Source of the DNA: Vibrio artabrorum
GTDB lineage: Bacteria > Pseudomonadota > Gammaproteobacteria > Enterobacterales > Vibrionaceae
NCBI RefSeq assembly: GCF_024347295.1
Contig: NZ_AP025459.1
Coordinates: 62,001 to 126,000, forward strand
Length of the DNA: 64,000 bases
Direction of reading: 5' to 3'
Positions 1 to 9,528 of the stretch are shown piece after piece. Below the pieces are notes generated by a model. That model had not been told where the DNA came from. It worked only from the letters and a program-made list of their open reading frames with translations, and did no database searches. Position 1 is the stretch's first letter. Every line of letters begins with the position of its first letter. Position numbers and translations under genes: made by a program.

Positions 1-191
1 ACACTATCGAGACCTTCAATTTTTAGCGCCAAACACAGTTTGAGTAAGTCCCCTAACTCCCCAGTAGGAAAACCTTTTTTATCAAACCACAGCAAATATT
101 CTTCAGGAAGGTCGATCAATACACGACCTGTGTATTTGCCAAATGGCATTTGCATTCTCGCGAGTTTGATGAGGTTCTCTTTTTCAAGCAT
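1..191 (-). CDS. DUF3820 family protein (3' part cut by window edge)
   Basis: Reading the minus strand from the ATG at 191 gives a frame beginning MLEKENLIKLARMQMPFGKY and continuing open to the window edge, so only about the first 63 residues are present. The segment MPFGKYTGRVLIDLPEEYLLWF is the hallmark start of the DUF3820 family, small cytoplasmic proteins often annotated as putative quorum-sensing-regulated virulence factors. That family label comes from known annotation habits; the biochemical role is not established. A purine-rich AGAAAGAA stretch lies just upstream of the ATG. The stop codon is outside the window. Confidence 0.8.
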   Translation of the reverse strand, partial: MLEKENLIKLARMQMPFGKYTGRVLIDLPEEYLLWFDKKGFPTGELGDLLKLCLALKIEGLDS

Positions 192-417
192 GACGGGTTC
201 TTTCTATGCATCATTGGTGTTGGGTAGCATATCATTTAAATATGAAAGCCAATAGTGGTTAACCTTTTGGGCGGTGCGCCAGTCACTCTCTATCCCCGCC
301 CCAACGCACTCTCAATTTCTCACTTTCACTCTCTCAGTTTTGTTCGCTTATACTCCCACTGAGCTTGCGCCGCTGTGAGTAAATAAGTTGTAGAAAAAGG
401 GGAATTAAGACGAGCTT

Positions 418-777
418 TCACAATGAGTGAGGCTGAACGGTATGAGCATATTCGACAATAACTTGATTGCCTTCGATATAAGCATTTTGAATGTCACCAT
501 CCACACTCATGACACTTTTCAAATACACCACCTTAGGGCCAGATTCGCTGTTTTCTGTTAGAGAAGGGAACACAGTTTTAGGATCTAAATGCAGCAAACG
601 ACAAAAGTGACTAACAAAAGACATGGTTAATGGTGCCTGTCCTCTTAGCACTTTTGAGAAATCAAGCTGACTCATGCCTAACTTCTTGGAAAATTCCATC
701 TGCGTAATTCGCATACGCGATTTATGTGACATCCACGTTTGAAACAACGCTTCTCTGTCTTGTTCTGAGAACTCCAT
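418..777 (-). CDS. Small XRE-like helix-turn-helix regulator
   Basis: A 119-residue protein. Residues about 20-65 (RMRITQMEFSKKLGMSQLDF and following) have the helix-turn-helix pattern of Cro/CI-type DNA-binding domains: a helix, a LGMSQ turn, and a recognition helix followed by a small helical bundle. The C-terminal half is a short beta-rich tail with no family I recognise. AAGGA sits 6 bases before the ATG, which supports the start. A perfect 8-bp inverted repeat lies in its promoter at 798-828, so autoregulation is likely by inference. It runs in the same direction as the oxidase cluster but is separated from it by about 145 bases. No target can be named. Confidence 0.75.
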   Translation of the reverse strand: MEFSEQDREALFQTWMSHKSRMRITQMEFSKKLGMSQLDFSKVLRGQAPLTMSFVSHFCRLLHLDPKTVFPSLTENSESGPKVVYLKSVMSVDGDIQNAYIEGNQVIVEYAHTVQPHSL

Positions 778-797
778 ATCGGATCCTTTGTATAATT

Positions 798-828
798 TGT
801 ATCAATCAATTATCTACCGTTTGATACA
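798..828. promoter_or_regulatory. Inverted repeat, candidate operator of the HTH gene
   Basis: TGTATCAA at 798-805 and TTGATACA at 821-828 form a perfect 8-bp inverted repeat with 15 bases between the arms. It lies 21-51 bases upstream of the HTH gene's start codon, overlapping AT-rich promoter-like sequence. Position and symmetry suggest an operator, probably autoregulatory. Confidence 0.45.
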
Positions 829-921
829 TGGCATGTCAGGGCAAGGTTAGTGGAAAACAAAGGTTTGGTTGTGATATGCGATCCATCGATAGACAGAACA
901 AGACGCATCCGACGATAAGCG

Positions 922-1860
922 TCAAAGCAAGTAATGATCCGCCAACAGAGCGACAAACAAGATCATGAGATGATAAATCGAAAACTTAAAGGTCTTCATC
1001 GCCCAATGCGGTTCATCACGATATTTAAGTACCCAAGCGTGGTAAACAAATCCACCGTTAAGCAATAAAGAAGCACTCAAGTATATCCAACTGCTCATGC
1101 CAACCAACACAGGCAATACGCATACAATACTAAGCAACAAGGTATAGAGCAAAATAGAGGTCTTGGTATATTCGATTCCGTGAGTCACCGGCAGCATCGG
1201 GATATTTACCTTGGCATACTCGTCACGACGATGAATTGCCAGCGCCCAGAAGTGCGGCGGTGTCCAAATAAAAATGATCATCACCAACAACCATGCGTTG
1301 GAATGCAGTTCGTTGGTCACCGCCGTCCAGCCCAATAATGGGGGCATTGCGCCAGCTATCCCTGCTATCACGATGTTTTGTGGCGTCGCTCGCTTCAAGT
1401 ACAGGGTATAAATCACCGCATAACCTAATAAGCTGGCAAAGGTTAGCCAAGCAGTGAGTTGATTGACCCATACCACCAGCGTGGCGAATCCAAGTAACCC
1501 GATCACCGCAGCAAAGCCGAATACACGCACACTATTCAACTCTCCTGAGGGCAAGGGGCGTCGGCTTGTTCGAGTCATCTGGCCGTCGATCTTTTTGTCG
1601 ATCAAGTGGTTAAATGCAGCGGCCGATCCCGCCATCATCCCTATCCCAATCATTCCAAACACGGTTTGTTGTAAGGGCAATCCGCTCGGCACAGCCAAAC
1701 ACATACCCACTAATGCTGTTAGCAACATCAGGGCCACCACTTTGGGCTTGGTCAGGGTTAAGTAAACCCGCCAAGTTGCTTTATTTTTCGAGACCAACTC
1801 ATGTTTTGAAGCCGCAGTTTGGGCCACCACGCTATGTTGTGTCGACGTTCGACTGACCAT
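922..1860 (-). CDS. ctaB: Protoheme IX farnesyltransferase (heme O synthase)
   Basis: Transfers a farnesyl group from farnesyl diphosphate to heme B, giving heme O, the precursor of the heme A used by the oxidase encoded just upstream. The 312-residue protein is polytopic. It carries the prenyltransferase Asp-rich motif [16 protein letters not shown] near residues 85-100 and the family segment [20 protein letters not shown] near 155-175. Length matches the CyoE/CtaB family. It is the last gene of the minus-strand cytochrome oxidase cluster, 13 bases after heme A synthase, with which it forms a two-step heme A pathway. The overlapping open frames on the plus strand here are not genes. Confidence 0.95.
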   Translation of the reverse strand: MVSRTSTQHSVVAQTAASKHELVSKNKATWRVYLTLTKPKVVALMLLTALVGMCLAVPSGLPLQQTVFGMIGIGMMAGSAAAFNHLIDKKIDGQMTRTSRRPLPSGELNSVRVFGFAAVIGLLGFATLVVWVNQLTAWLTFASLLGYAVIYTLYLKRATPQNIVIAGIAGAMPPLLGWTAVTNELHSNAWLLVMIIFIWTPPHFWALAIHRRDEYAKVNIPMLPVTHGIEYTKTSILLYTLLLSIVCVLPVLVGMSSWIYLSASLLLNGGFVYHAWVLKYRDEPHWAMKTFKFSIYHLMILFVALLADHYLL

Positions 1861-1873
1861 GATTACCTCCTTG

Positions 1874-2905
1874 TCATACCTTACTCTTCACCAAGTATTC
1901 ACTCGGCTTGTGTTGCCACACCACAACATTCGCTACAACCAAACTCACGAGCAACATGGCGGCCATTAGATTGTGTAAAACAGCAATGAATATCGGTAAC
2001 TGAAACACGACATTACTTATTCCTAAACTGACTTGAATAAACAGCACCGTCGCGATCATTGCGCTCAATTTTTTATGAGGCGCTCTATCTAGCTTCCAAA
2101 GTTGATAAACAACCATCAACACCGTTACGCTGGCAACAATAGCGCCAAAACGATGCATCACATGTATGGTTAACCTCGCGGGGTATTCCAGCACACCAAA
2201 CTCGTAGTTGTCATACCCACTTTGAGCAAAGTCGAAAGCGCGTTTGAAATCGAGATAATTCGTCCAGTTCCCTTCACAAATCGGTAATTGGGTACACACA
2301 AGAGCAGCATAGTTGGATGAAGTCCAGCCACCTAATAAGATCTGGCCGATAACCACGACGGCTCCAAACAACGCCCACACTTTAAGTTTTGACGAATAAA
2401 CAGGCTCACCAAAACGGCTTTGAATATTTGATAGGCGGCAATAGAGTAAGCAAAGAAGGGACAACAGTGTAAAGCCCCCCATTAAATGCGCCATCACCAC
2501 GACAGGCATTAGCTTGAGGGTGACCGTCCACATGCCAAGTAGAGCCTGAAAGATCACGGTTGCAGAGATGAGTAATGGCAGTCCCATCGATGTGATGTTC
2601 TTTTTGATACACCAAGCAACGACCACGAAAATAAGCATACCTAACGAGCCGGCAAAGTAGCGATGTATCATCTCTATCCAAGCTTTATCGGCTTCGAGAG
2701 CTCGCTCTGGGAATTGTCGATTCGCTTCATTCACTGCTAACGCGTCAGAAGGTACCGTGATCTTTCCATAACATCCTGGCCAATCAGGGCAGCCAAGGCC
2801 GGCATCCGACAAACGAGTGTAAGCACCGAGTACAATCACGGAAAGGGTTAACAAGATGGTCAATCTCATTATGAGCATCAGTAAATTGGGGGCTTTATTT
2901 TGCAT
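1874..2905 (-). CDS. ctaA: Heme A synthase (COX15/CtaA family)
   Basis: Inner-membrane heme monooxygenase that oxidises the C8 methyl of heme O to the formyl of heme A. The 343-residue protein has about eight hydrophobic helices. Recognisable pieces are [17 protein letters not shown] near residues 28-45, IHRYFAG near 80 (heme-ligand His), the cysteine pair in [12 protein letters not shown] near 205, and a second His in MHRFGA near 250. Both the length and the paired Cys are typical of the family. It lies between the Sco-like protein and ctaB, consistent with serving the aa3 oxidase of the same cluster. Confidence 0.95.
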   Translation of the reverse strand: MQNKAPNLLMLIMRLTILLTLSVIVLGAYTRLSDAGLGCPDWPGCYGKITVPSDALAVNEANRQFPERALEADKAWIEMIHRYFAGSLGMLIFVVVAWCIKKNITSMGLPLLISATVIFQALLGMWTVTLKLMPVVVMAHLMGGFTLLSLLCLLYCRLSNIQSRFGEPVYSSKLKVWALFGAVVVIGQILLGGWTSSNYAALVCTQLPICEGNWTNYLDFKRAFDFAQSGYDNYEFGVLEYPARLTIHVMHRFGAIVASVTVLMVVYQLWKLDRAPHKKLSAMIATVLFIQVSLGISNVVFQLPIFIAVLHNLMAAMLLVSLVVANVVVWQHKPSEYLVKSKV

Positions 2906-2978
2906 CGTTTATCTCCCTATACTTATTCCCTTTCGCTAACAACACCCAGCCGTAATGCTATCGGATAATACTGAACAA

Positions 2979-3587
2979 CTACCCAACACGTGACAGCTTA
3001 AGTAGCTTTCTTAGATCATGGATCATCCCTTTCGACTGGCTCACGAGCTGCGAAGAATCGGCAACGCTCTTGTATTCCATAACCAATTGCCCGAGAGGGT
3101 CAATGATGACAATCGAAGCTGGTGCAAACTCACGACTTAACTGATCTCCCCCCGCTAACAAAGACAAATCAGGCTTATGCAGCGAACCCGATAACGAGCT
3201 GCCCTCTGAGACAAAGACAACGACGGTCACTCGCTCTTTGTTTTTCCCTAACGCTAAATAGCTTTGATTCAAATAGTGGAGCTGTTGTTCACACAAGCTT
3301 TCGCACTCCGTTGGCGCGATATAACCCACTAACCATCCCTCACCGGCCATGGGAACTGTTACGCCGAAATCTGCGAGTGTGGTTCTTGGTTCGACCAATT
3401 CACCCGAATTAGTGACACCGGAGGTATACCAATTCTGATCCAATACGGTTTTGGCGATAATCGCAGGTAAAGCAAAAATCAACACCAAGCCGATTAACAC
3501 CAAACGCCCCCTAGTCTGACGACTTTTCAGCTCAGCCATATTTGCATCCACATTTTCCCTGTTCACTTGTGCTTGAGACTTACCCAT
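2979..3587 (-). CDS. Membrane-anchored Sco/thioredoxin-like protein of the oxidase cluster
   Basis: I start it at the ATG at 3587 (MGKSQAQVNRENV), because AGGGA lies just before it and the longer reading runs back into the SURF1 gene; this gives 202 residues. A cytoplasmic N-terminus is followed by one membrane helix at about residues 28-45 and an exported domain. That domain contains PTECESLCEQQ, a CxxxC motif resembling the copper site of SCO proteins, in a thioredoxin-like strand pattern. The 5' end overlaps the SURF1 stop by 8 bases, which suggests coupled translation. A copper-delivery or redox role in oxidase assembly is inference; I did not find an obvious distal Sco histidine. Confidence 0.75.
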   Translation of the reverse strand: MGKSQAQVNRENVDANMAELKSRQTRGRLVLIGLVLIFALPAIIAKTVLDQNWYTSGVTNSGELVEPRTTLADFGVTVPMAGEGWLVGYIAPTECESLCEQQLHYLNQSYLALGKNKERVTVVVFVSEGSSLSGSLHKPDLSLLAGGDQLSREFAPASIVIIDPLGQLVMEYKSVADSSQLVSQSKGMIHDLRKLLKLSRVG

Positions 3588-4395
3588 CTTTATTCCCTGT
3601 CTTAGATGTTGTGGTGAGATACCGATAGCCAATCAATATCATCAAAAACAACAGCACAGCCGCCATAACGAACCACTGAACCGAATAACCAAAGTGTTTG
3701 TCAGACTTCATCGCCGTTGGTCGCCATAACATCTCATAAGGCCACGAATCTAAGCTCTGAGGTTGGAAGACAAAGGGCAGCACTTCTTGCCCGGTGTACT
3801 GTGATAACGCAGCAATGTTTAGGTTTTGAATTCGAGTCGGTGTCGTCTTTTCTAACCCGAGTTCCTGACTGAGTGGGTTAACCGAGCGTGTATACAAACG
3901 CCCAGACATATTGGTTGGCAGTGTGATATTACCGAGTTGCGGAAGCTCGCTTCGATCTTTATTTGCCTCTACAAAACCAAGGTCGACCAATATAGGGCTC
4001 GTCCCACCTTGCCTCAGACACTCTACCAGCATGTAAATTACATACCCCACCTTTCCTTGGTTAATCTGATTATCCAACAAGAACACCCAACCACTGGTAC
4101 TTGCTAATTCTATATTGACCTTTACACCGTTAAGCGTTGGATTCGCTGATGGCGCTTGCGCAGATAAACGTGCACTTTGCCATTGGGAAATCACCACATC
4201 TAGCGGCTGAGAGGGTTGCTGTGCTCTTTCAATTAATCGTTGTTCGTAACGTAATTTCTCGTTACCTCGGTCTAACTGCCACGCTCCCAACTTGATTAAA
4301 ATGCCGACTGAAACCACAGTTAAAACAACCGCTATCCAAAAACCTTTACTGCGGAACTTTTGTTGTTCATCAATCGAACGGTTTGGAGTTATCAC
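3580..4395 (-). CDS. SURF1 family cytochrome oxidase assembly protein
   Basis: A 271-residue SURF1-type protein: an N-terminal membrane helix at about 18-38 ending in LGAWQLDRGNEK, a large external domain, and a C-terminal helix at about 238-258 (WFVMAAVLLFLMILIGYRYL). The LG-x-WQ-x-x-R motif after the first helix is the family signature. SURF1 proteins help insert heme A into subunit I. The only start I can place is a GTG at 4395, with a poor Shine-Dalgarno sequence. Its start is one base from the start of the divergent DUF2909 gene, leaving no room for separate promoters between them. Confidence 0.9.
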   Translation of the reverse strand: MITPNRSIDEQQKFRSKGFWIAVVLTVVSVGILIKLGAWQLDRGNEKLRYEQRLIERAQQPSQPLDVVISQWQSARLSAQAPSANPTLNGVKVNIELASTSGWVFLLDNQINQGKVGYVIYMLVECLRQGGTSPILVDLGFVEANKDRSELPQLGNITLPTNMSGRLYTRSVNPLSQELGLEKTTPTRIQNLNIAALSQYTGQEVLPFVFQPQSLDSWPYEMLWRPTAMKSDKHFGYSVQWFVMAAVLLFLMILIGYRYLTTTSKTGNKDG

Positions 4396-4396
4396 T

Positions 4397-4627
4397 ATGT
4401 CGTCATCTGCCTTTGTGTTGTTATTTAAAATGGTATTGGTCGCTTTACTGTTTTTTATCGCTTTTAACTTGATGAAAGGCCTAATTCAAATCGCCTCAGG
4501 TAAGCATAATGGACAACGACTCAGTCACTTCTTGGGTCGTCGAGTCATACTGTCTGCCGTTGTGGTGTTACTGTTATTGCTCGCTTTAGCCTCTGGTGCC
4601 ATCACGCCGAATCCACGACCGTATTAA
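4397..4627 (+). CDS. DUF2909 twin-transmembrane protein inside the oxidase cluster
   Basis: The ATG at 4397 is preceded by GGAG at 8 bases and gives 76 residues: helix one at about 6-30, a short polar hairpin (SGKHNGQRLSHFLGRR), and helix two at about 48-68, ending ITPNPRPY. This is the layout of DUF2909 proteins, small membrane proteins that accompany aa3 oxidase operons. The gene lies on the strand opposite to its neighbours, between subunit III and SURF1. Its Shine-Dalgarno sequence lies inside the SURF1 5' end. It must therefore be transcribed from a promoter within SURF1, or be rarely expressed; the role is unknown. Confidence 0.8.
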   Translation: MSSSAFVLLFKMVLVALLFFIAFNLMKGLIQIASGKHNGQRLSHFLGRRVILSAVVVLLLLLALASGAITPNPRPY

Positions 4628-4642
4628 CGCTTTTGTGACGCC

Positions 4643-5527
4643 TTAGAGAACATACACAAAGACGAACAACCCTAGCCAAACCACATCAACAAAGTGCCAA
4701 TACCAACTGCCCGCCTGAAATGCAAAATGGTCTTTCGGAGTAAAGTGGTCTTTCGCAACCCTTACCAGCAACACAACCAAAAAGAGGGTTCCTAAACAGA
4801 CATGCAAACCATGGAATCCAGTCAGTAAGAAGAAGGTATTACCGTAGATACCCGATTGAAGTGTCAGCCCCATCTCTTGATAAGCGTGAAGGTACTCTTC
4901 AACTTGGAAGAACAAAAAGAAGCCAGCCAGAACAATGGTTATCTCTAACCAGACGATCAACGCCATGCGCTTATTTTGTTCAAGGCTGATATGTGCCATG
5001 TGCAGCGTCACAGAGGAAAGCAACAGAATAATGGTGTTCTTAAGAGGGATACCTTGCCAAGGCATGGCTTGAGTTGTCACACCATCTGGAGTGGTGGTGA
5101 GCGGCCACACTGATTGAAACATCGGCCACAGCACTTCGTGCGTCATGGCGTTATTCCCTGCCCCACCAAGCCATGGCACTGAAATCATCCGAGCGTAAAA
5201 AAGTGCACCAAAAAAAGCGCCGAAGAACATAATTTCAGAGAAAATAAACCAGCTCATTCCCTGTCGAAACGATCGAGAAATCTGCTCAGAATAGAGCCCG
5301 CTCAATGACTCTGTAATGACGTTACTAAACCAGCCTGCGAGCATGTAAAGCAGCACACAAAACCCAACCAACAGAACCACCTTGCCAAACACACCACCAG
5401 CAGAGTCCGTTCCCATGTACTGAACAGTTAAACCTGCCCCCACCGCGACAAGAAACAGCGCAACGGCACCGACTAATGGCCAATGGCTTTGATGTGGAAC
5501 GAAATAAACTTCCTTTTTAGAACTCAT
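4643..5527 (-). CDS. coxC: Cytochrome c oxidase subunit III
   Basis: A 294-residue polytopic subunit III of the heme-copper oxidase. It starts YFVPHQSHWPLVGA, typical of the aa3 type, and ends in the signature GSWYWHFVDVVWLGLFVFVYVL. The block SEIMFFGAFFGALFYAR near residue 95 and GFHGLHVCLGTLFL near 240 are the other conserved subunit III blocks. Subunit III stabilises the core and supports proton uptake. It lies 38 bases after the CtaG gene in the same operon. The convergent DUF2909 gene ends 15 bases beyond its stop. Confidence 0.96.
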   Translation of the reverse strand: MSSKKEVYFVPHQSHWPLVGAVALFLVAVGAGLTVQYMGTDSAGGVFGKVVLLVGFCVLLYMLAGWFSNVITESLSGLYSEQISRSFRQGMSWFIFSEIMFFGAFFGALFYARMISVPWLGGAGNNAMTHEVLWPMFQSVWPLTTTPDGVTTQAMPWQGIPLKNTIILLLSSVTLHMAHISLEQNKRMALIVWLEITIVLAGFFLFFQVEEYLHAYQEMGLTLQSGIYGNTFFLLTGFHGLHVCLGTLFLVVLLVRVAKDHFTPKDHFAFQAGSWYWHFVDVVWLGLFVFVYVL

Positions 5528-5565
5528 TGCTCAACTCCTTATGTTGATACTGGTTCTGTAATTCC

Positions 5566-6189
5566 CTAATTACTTGCGAGTGTGCTCAATGTTGATGTAC
5601 TCACTTCAAGCTTACTTGCCTCTCCACTCACCTGACTCGTGATGTTAAACAGCGTGTAAGAGAGCGTAAGCGTGTGTATCGACTCTGGAATATCGGGCTC
5701 AATGTAAAAAATCAAACCCATTTCTGCGCTTTTGTGCCCGTCTAATGGTTGCTGATTAAAGCAAAAGCATTCCATCTTATTGAAGTAAGTTGCCCCCATC
5801 CCCGGCGAAACCGATGGTACAGCTTGACCAACCAATGAGGCATCAGAAAGATTTTTGGCAATGTAGTTGGTTTGAACCACCTCACCAGGGTGAACGTTTA
5901 ACACTCGAACTTCCGGTGAAAACTGCCATGGCATATCAGGCTTGATGTGCGACATGAATTCGACTCGAACCGTACGAGAATAATCGGGCTGCATTCCCTG
6001 AGGTTGCACCGCTGAAACGGTATTGGTTTTACCATTAATACCTAAGGCCTCACACATCACATCGTAGAGTGGCACCAAAGCGAAACCGAAGCCAAACATC
6101 GCAACCACACTCAACACCAAATAGCCCGTCAGCTTTTTGGATGAACGTTTGGGTTGGTTTTTATCTTGATCGCTTTGCTTATCACTCAT
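5566..6189 (-). CDS. ctaG: Cytochrome c oxidase assembly protein CtaG/Cox11
   Basis: Copper chaperone that delivers copper to the CuB site of subunit I. The 207-residue protein has a short lysine-rich cytoplasmic N-terminus, one membrane helix at about 22-44 (LTGYLVLSVVAMFGFGFALV), the family segment VPLYDVMCEALGINGK right after it, and the copper-binding CFCFNQQPL motif near residue 143. Length is normal for Cox11. It follows subunit I by 11 bases, so it is almost certainly co-transcribed with it. Confidence 0.96.
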   Translation of the reverse strand: MSDKQSDQDKNQPKRSSKKLTGYLVLSVVAMFGFGFALVPLYDVMCEALGINGKTNTVSAVQPQGMQPDYSRTVRVEFMSHIKPDMPWQFSPEVRVLNVHPGEVVQTNYIAKNLSDASLVGQAVPSVSPGMGATYFNKMECFCFNQQPLDGHKSAEMGLIFYIEPDIPESIHTLTLSYTLFNITSQVSGEASKLEVSTSTLSTLASN

Positions 6190-6200
6190 GGTTCTACCCT

Positions 6201-7862
6201 CTAATCCACTTTAGGTGGGTGAGTAAAGGTGTGGTGAGGTGCAGGGCTTGGTACTGTCCACTCAAGACCTTCAGCTCTGTCCCAAGGTTTGCTTGCTGCA
6301 GGCTCGCCCCCTCTTACACACTTGATAGCCAGCCATAAGAAAATTAGCTGAGACAACCCAAAGGCAAAACCACCAATCGACACGACTTGGTTAACATCAG
6401 CAAACTGAATGGCGTAATCAGGAATACGACGCGGCATACCCGCTAACCCTAAAAAATGCATCGGGAAGAACAGTACATTGACTGAAATCACCGACGTCCA
6501 AAAATGCCACAGGCTGAGCTTATGGTCGTACATATGCCCTGTCCATTTCGGCAGCCAGTAATAGGCGGCGGCCATAATTGAGAACACAGCCCCGGTTACT
6601 AAAACATAGTGGAAGTGCGCCACCACAAAATAAGTATCGTGATATTGGAAATCAGCGGGCACGATAGCGAGCATCAATCCAGATAACCCACCAATCGTAA
6701 ACAGAACAATAAAGGCAATCGCAAACAGCATGGGGGTTTCAAAGGTTAGCGCCCCACGCCACATGGTCGCTACCCAGTTGAATACTTTCACACCGGTCGG
6801 CACCGCAATCAGCATGGTGCAATACATGAAGAACAGTTCAGCAAAGACTGGCATACCCGTGGTGAACATGTGATGCGCCCAAACCAAGAATGACAACAAT
6901 GCGATACTACAAGTCGCGTACACCATCGAGTGATAACCAAACAGACGTTTGCCACTGAATGCGGGGATGATGGCTGAGATAATGCCAAAAGATGGCAAGA
7001 TCATGATGTACACTTCAGGATGCCCAAAGAACCAGAAGATGTGCTGGAACATTACCGGGTCCCCACCACCAGCAGCATCAAAAAAGCTCGTTCCAAAGTA
7101 CTTATCAGTCAATACCATGGTCACCGCTCCCGCGAGCACGGGCATTACGGCTATCAGCAAGAAAGCGGTAATTAACCAAGTCCATACGAACATCGGTAGC
7201 TTGAACCAAGTCATGCCCGGCGCTCTCATGTTGACAATGGTTACGATCACGTTAATCGCCCCCATGATCGAGCTGATCCCCATAATATGAACTGAGAATA
7301 CGAATAACGCGGTACTGTCTGGGCCATAAGTTGTCGAGAGTGGTGCATAAAAGGTCCAACCAAAGCTCGGGCCGCCCCCCTCTGTAAATAAAGATCCGAT
7401 GAGAATGAGAAACGCAAAAGGCAAGATCCAGAAACTGAGGTTATTCATTCGTGGCAACGCCATATCGGGCGCACCAATCATCATCGGGATCATCCAGTTC
7501 GCCAACCCTGTAAAAGCTGGCATCACCGCACCAAACACCATGATTAGGCCGTGAACGGTCGTCATTTGATTAAAGAAATCTGGCTCAACAAGCTGTAAAC
7601 CCGGTTGGAATAGCTCCGCACGAATCACCATCGCCATCGCGCCGCCTGTCAAGAACATCGCAAAACTGAACCAGAGGTAGAGTGTTCCGATATCTTTGTG
7701 GTTAGTCGAGTATAGCCAACGAGACCAGCCTGTCGGGGCGGCATGTGAGTCGGGGGCATCCATAGGTTGATCAGGATAATCAACAGGACCTTGCACTGAA
7801 TGACTTAAGGCTTGATCTTCTGCTGGAGCCGATTTCACCGGCTTATTGATGGGTGAACTCAT
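6201..7862 (-). CDS. ctaD: Cytochrome c oxidase subunit I
   Basis: The catalytic subunit carrying heme a, heme a3 and CuB; it reduces oxygen to water and pumps protons. The 553-residue protein has the 12-helix core. Visible blocks are [11 protein letters not shown] (heme a ligand His), [15 protein letters not shown] (CuB His cross-linked to Tyr), WAHHMFTTG (the CuB His pair), and [14 protein letters not shown] (heme ligands). The ATG overlaps the subunit II stop as ATGA, which indicates coupled translation. The tail is short, as in bacterial aa3 enzymes. Confidence 0.97.
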   Translation of the reverse strand: MSSPINKPVKSAPAEDQALSHSVQGPVDYPDQPMDAPDSHAAPTGWSRWLYSTNHKDIGTLYLWFSFAMFLTGGAMAMVIRAELFQPGLQLVEPDFFNQMTTVHGLIMVFGAVMPAFTGLANWMIPMMIGAPDMALPRMNNLSFWILPFAFLILIGSLFTEGGGPSFGWTFYAPLSTTYGPDSTALFVFSVHIMGISSIMGAINVIVTIVNMRAPGMTWFKLPMFVWTWLITAFLLIAVMPVLAGAVTMVLTDKYFGTSFFDAAGGGDPVMFQHIFWFFGHPEVYIMILPSFGIISAIIPAFSGKRLFGYHSMVYATCSIALLSFLVWAHHMFTTGMPVFAELFFMYCTMLIAVPTGVKVFNWVATMWRGALTFETPMLFAIAFIVLFTIGGLSGLMLAIVPADFQYHDTYFVVAHFHYVLVTGAVFSIMAAAYYWLPKWTGHMYDHKLSLWHFWTSVISVNVLFFPMHFLGLAGMPRRIPDYAIQFADVNQVVSIGGFAFGLSQLIFLWLAIKCVRGGEPAASKPWDRAEGLEWTVPSPAPHHTFTHPPKVD

Positions 7863-9076
7863 AACTGCTCCTTAGCCTTGTTTTGTGCTTCGTCCGATGA
7901 GCCTTGTTGGTCAACGGCTTGACCTCCGCCAGCTTGCTTGGCCTTATAAGCATTCACATCGGCAGCCTGAACAAGATCGCCAGTGTCATTTCCCCAAGCG
8001 TTTCGTTGATACGTGACAACCGCTGCGATCTCTTTCTCCGTCAACTGATTATCGAATGCTTGCATTGCCGTACCACCACGACCATAAACAATGATATCGA
8101 TGTGAGCATCCACATCGCCAAGGGCAACAGGACTTCCTTTGATGGCTGGGAATGCTCCGGGAATCCCTTCGCCACTGACTTGGTGACAAACTGCACAACG
8201 AGTTTTATAGACCTCTTGACCAAGTGCTGTGAGCTCTTCCAAAGAAAGTGACGCATCTAATGCATCTTTTGCGGCTTGTTGCTCGGCGAGCGCGAGCGCT
8301 TTCTGTTCTGTTAACCAAGCGTCAAAATCGTCTTCTTCCATAGCATGTACCACTATCGGCATGAAACCATGAGCGCGACCACACAACTCTGCACACTGAC
8401 CTCGGTAGACACCGGGCTGATCAATTTTTGTCCATGCCTCATTAATAAAACCGGGAATGGTATCTTTCTTAACGGCAAACGCGGGAACCCACCATGAATG
8501 AATCACATCGTCAGAGGTCATCAAGAAACGGACTTTTCGGTCAACAGGCAGTACAAGCGGCTTATCAACTTCTAGCAAGTAATGCGCGCCTTTCACTTCA
8601 ATGCCTTCAATCTCTTTGTCACTGGTCGCTAGAAGGCTGAAAAATTCGACGTCTTCACCAAAATAGCTGTAATGCCATTTCCATTGTGATCCCGTGATTT
8701 TAATGGTCAGATCGGATTGGGTGGTGTCTTCCATCGCGATCAAAGTCTTGGTGGCTGGAATGGCCATAGCGATGAGGATAATGATCGGAATGATCGTCCA
8801 CAGGATTTCGACTTTGGTGCTTTCATGAAAATGAGCGGCTACCGCCCCTTTCGACTTTCGGTGTCTCAATATCGAATAAAACATCACCCCAAAGACAACG
8901 AAAGCGATCGCACAACAAATGTAGAAAATCAGCATATGAAGCTCATACACTTGTCCGCTAATCTCAGTGACACCCTTTGTCATGTTGTATTCACGACTTG
9001 CATACACCAAAGGTGAGACTAAAAGCACAACCAAACCATTCAAAAACCACGCTAGCCTGACCAATAATCTTTTCAA
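7859..9076 (-). CDS. ctaC: Cytochrome c oxidase subunit II with fused cytochrome c domain
   Basis: A 405-residue subunit II. It has a signal peptide at 1-26 (cleavage near VYAS), two membrane helices at about 45-68 and 88-108, and a CuA cupredoxin domain with [12 protein letters not shown] near residue 227, which is the CxExCxxxHxxM CuA motif. A C-terminal class I cytochrome c domain with CAVCH heme attachment near residue 295 makes the enzyme caa3-like. It accepts electrons from cytochrome c in the periplasm. The start is a TTG; AAGGAG seven bases ahead supports it, and no ATG is as well placed. It heads the oxidase operon. The Gln/Lys-rich tail past residue 375 looks disordered. Confidence 0.95.
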   Translation of the reverse strand: MKRLLVRLAWFLNGLVVLLVSPLVYASREYNMTKGVTEISGQVYELHMLIFYICCAIAFVVFGVMFYSILRHRKSKGAVAAHFHESTKVEILWTIIPIIILIAMAIPATKTLIAMEDTTQSDLTIKITGSQWKWHYSYFGEDVEFFSLLATSDKEIEGIEVKGAHYLLEVDKPLVLPVDRKVRFLMTSDDVIHSWWVPAFAVKKDTIPGFINEAWTKIDQPGVYRGQCAELCGRAHGFMPIVVHAMEEDDFDAWLTEQKALALAEQQAAKDALDASLSLEELTALGQEVYKTRCAVCHQVSGEGIPGAFPAIKGSPVALGDVDAHIDIIVYGRGGTAMQAFDNQLTEKEIAAVVTYQRNAWGNDTGDLVQAADVNAYKAKQAGGGQAVDQQGSSDEAQNKAKEQL

Positions 9077-9528
9077 AAGATCTCTCCTTATCCTTCCTAA
9101 TTGGATACGTGCAACTTAAACGTCACTGCGAGCCTGACAACATTCATTGCTATTCCGCGACACATCAAAAGGCGCAATCTCAATCGACAACTCACATGGA
9201 AGTAGCCAGTAAACGAACGGCTGACCTCATTTCAACCTATGCACCCATCCGGCTCAAAACGTTGGATATTTCCATGAAAGATTCAAAAACGGCGAATTGG
9301 TTAAACTTTGTTATATTTATGTAAAAGGCTAGTTAGTGATGTCCAATTGTTCAAGGTAAGTGTACTTACTAAACAGTCAATTATTTGAAGTGGCTGAATC
9401 TACATGCCCTCTTGCCGTTGGAATTTATTTTATATCGAGTTTTACGATTGTCTTTATAAAAATGATAATCGATATCATTTAAATTAAATCAACAGTGAGT
9501 CATACATACATCAAAAGGTTGAGTGATT
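9077..9528. other. Divergent promoter region between oxidase operon and phosphohexomutase
   Basis: No convincing gene here. An open frame at 9109-9324 lacks a Shine-Dalgarno sequence and resembles no family. The region must hold the oxidase operon promoter (leftwards) and the mutase promoter (rightwards). It contains a 6-2-6 palindrome GTAAGTGTACTTAC at 9356-9369 of unknown use and the Fur-box-like palindrome listed separately. The sequence becomes strongly AT-rich from about 9420. Confidence 0.6.
9463..9477. promoter_or_regulatory. Fur-box-like operator
   Basis: TGATAATCGATATCA matches the 7-1-7 Fur inverted repeat (TGATAAT-N-ATTATCA) at 12 of 14 arm positions. It is flanked by extra symmetric A/T, giving AAATGAT...ATCATTT. 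It lies 52-66 bases upstream of the mutase start, where a repressor could block transcription. Iron control of the mutase is inference. Confidence 0.55.

Noticed and set aside
4292..4627. Longer version of the DUF2909 gene starting at 4292
   Set aside because: The upstream part lies within the SURF1 coding strand, has no ribosome site, and adds non-membrane sequence foreign to the family. GGAG before 4397 marks the real start.
9109..9324. 71-codon open frame between the oxidase operon and the mutase
   Set aside because: It has no ribosome-binding site, has a composition unlike its neighbours, lies in a promoter region, and resembles no family.
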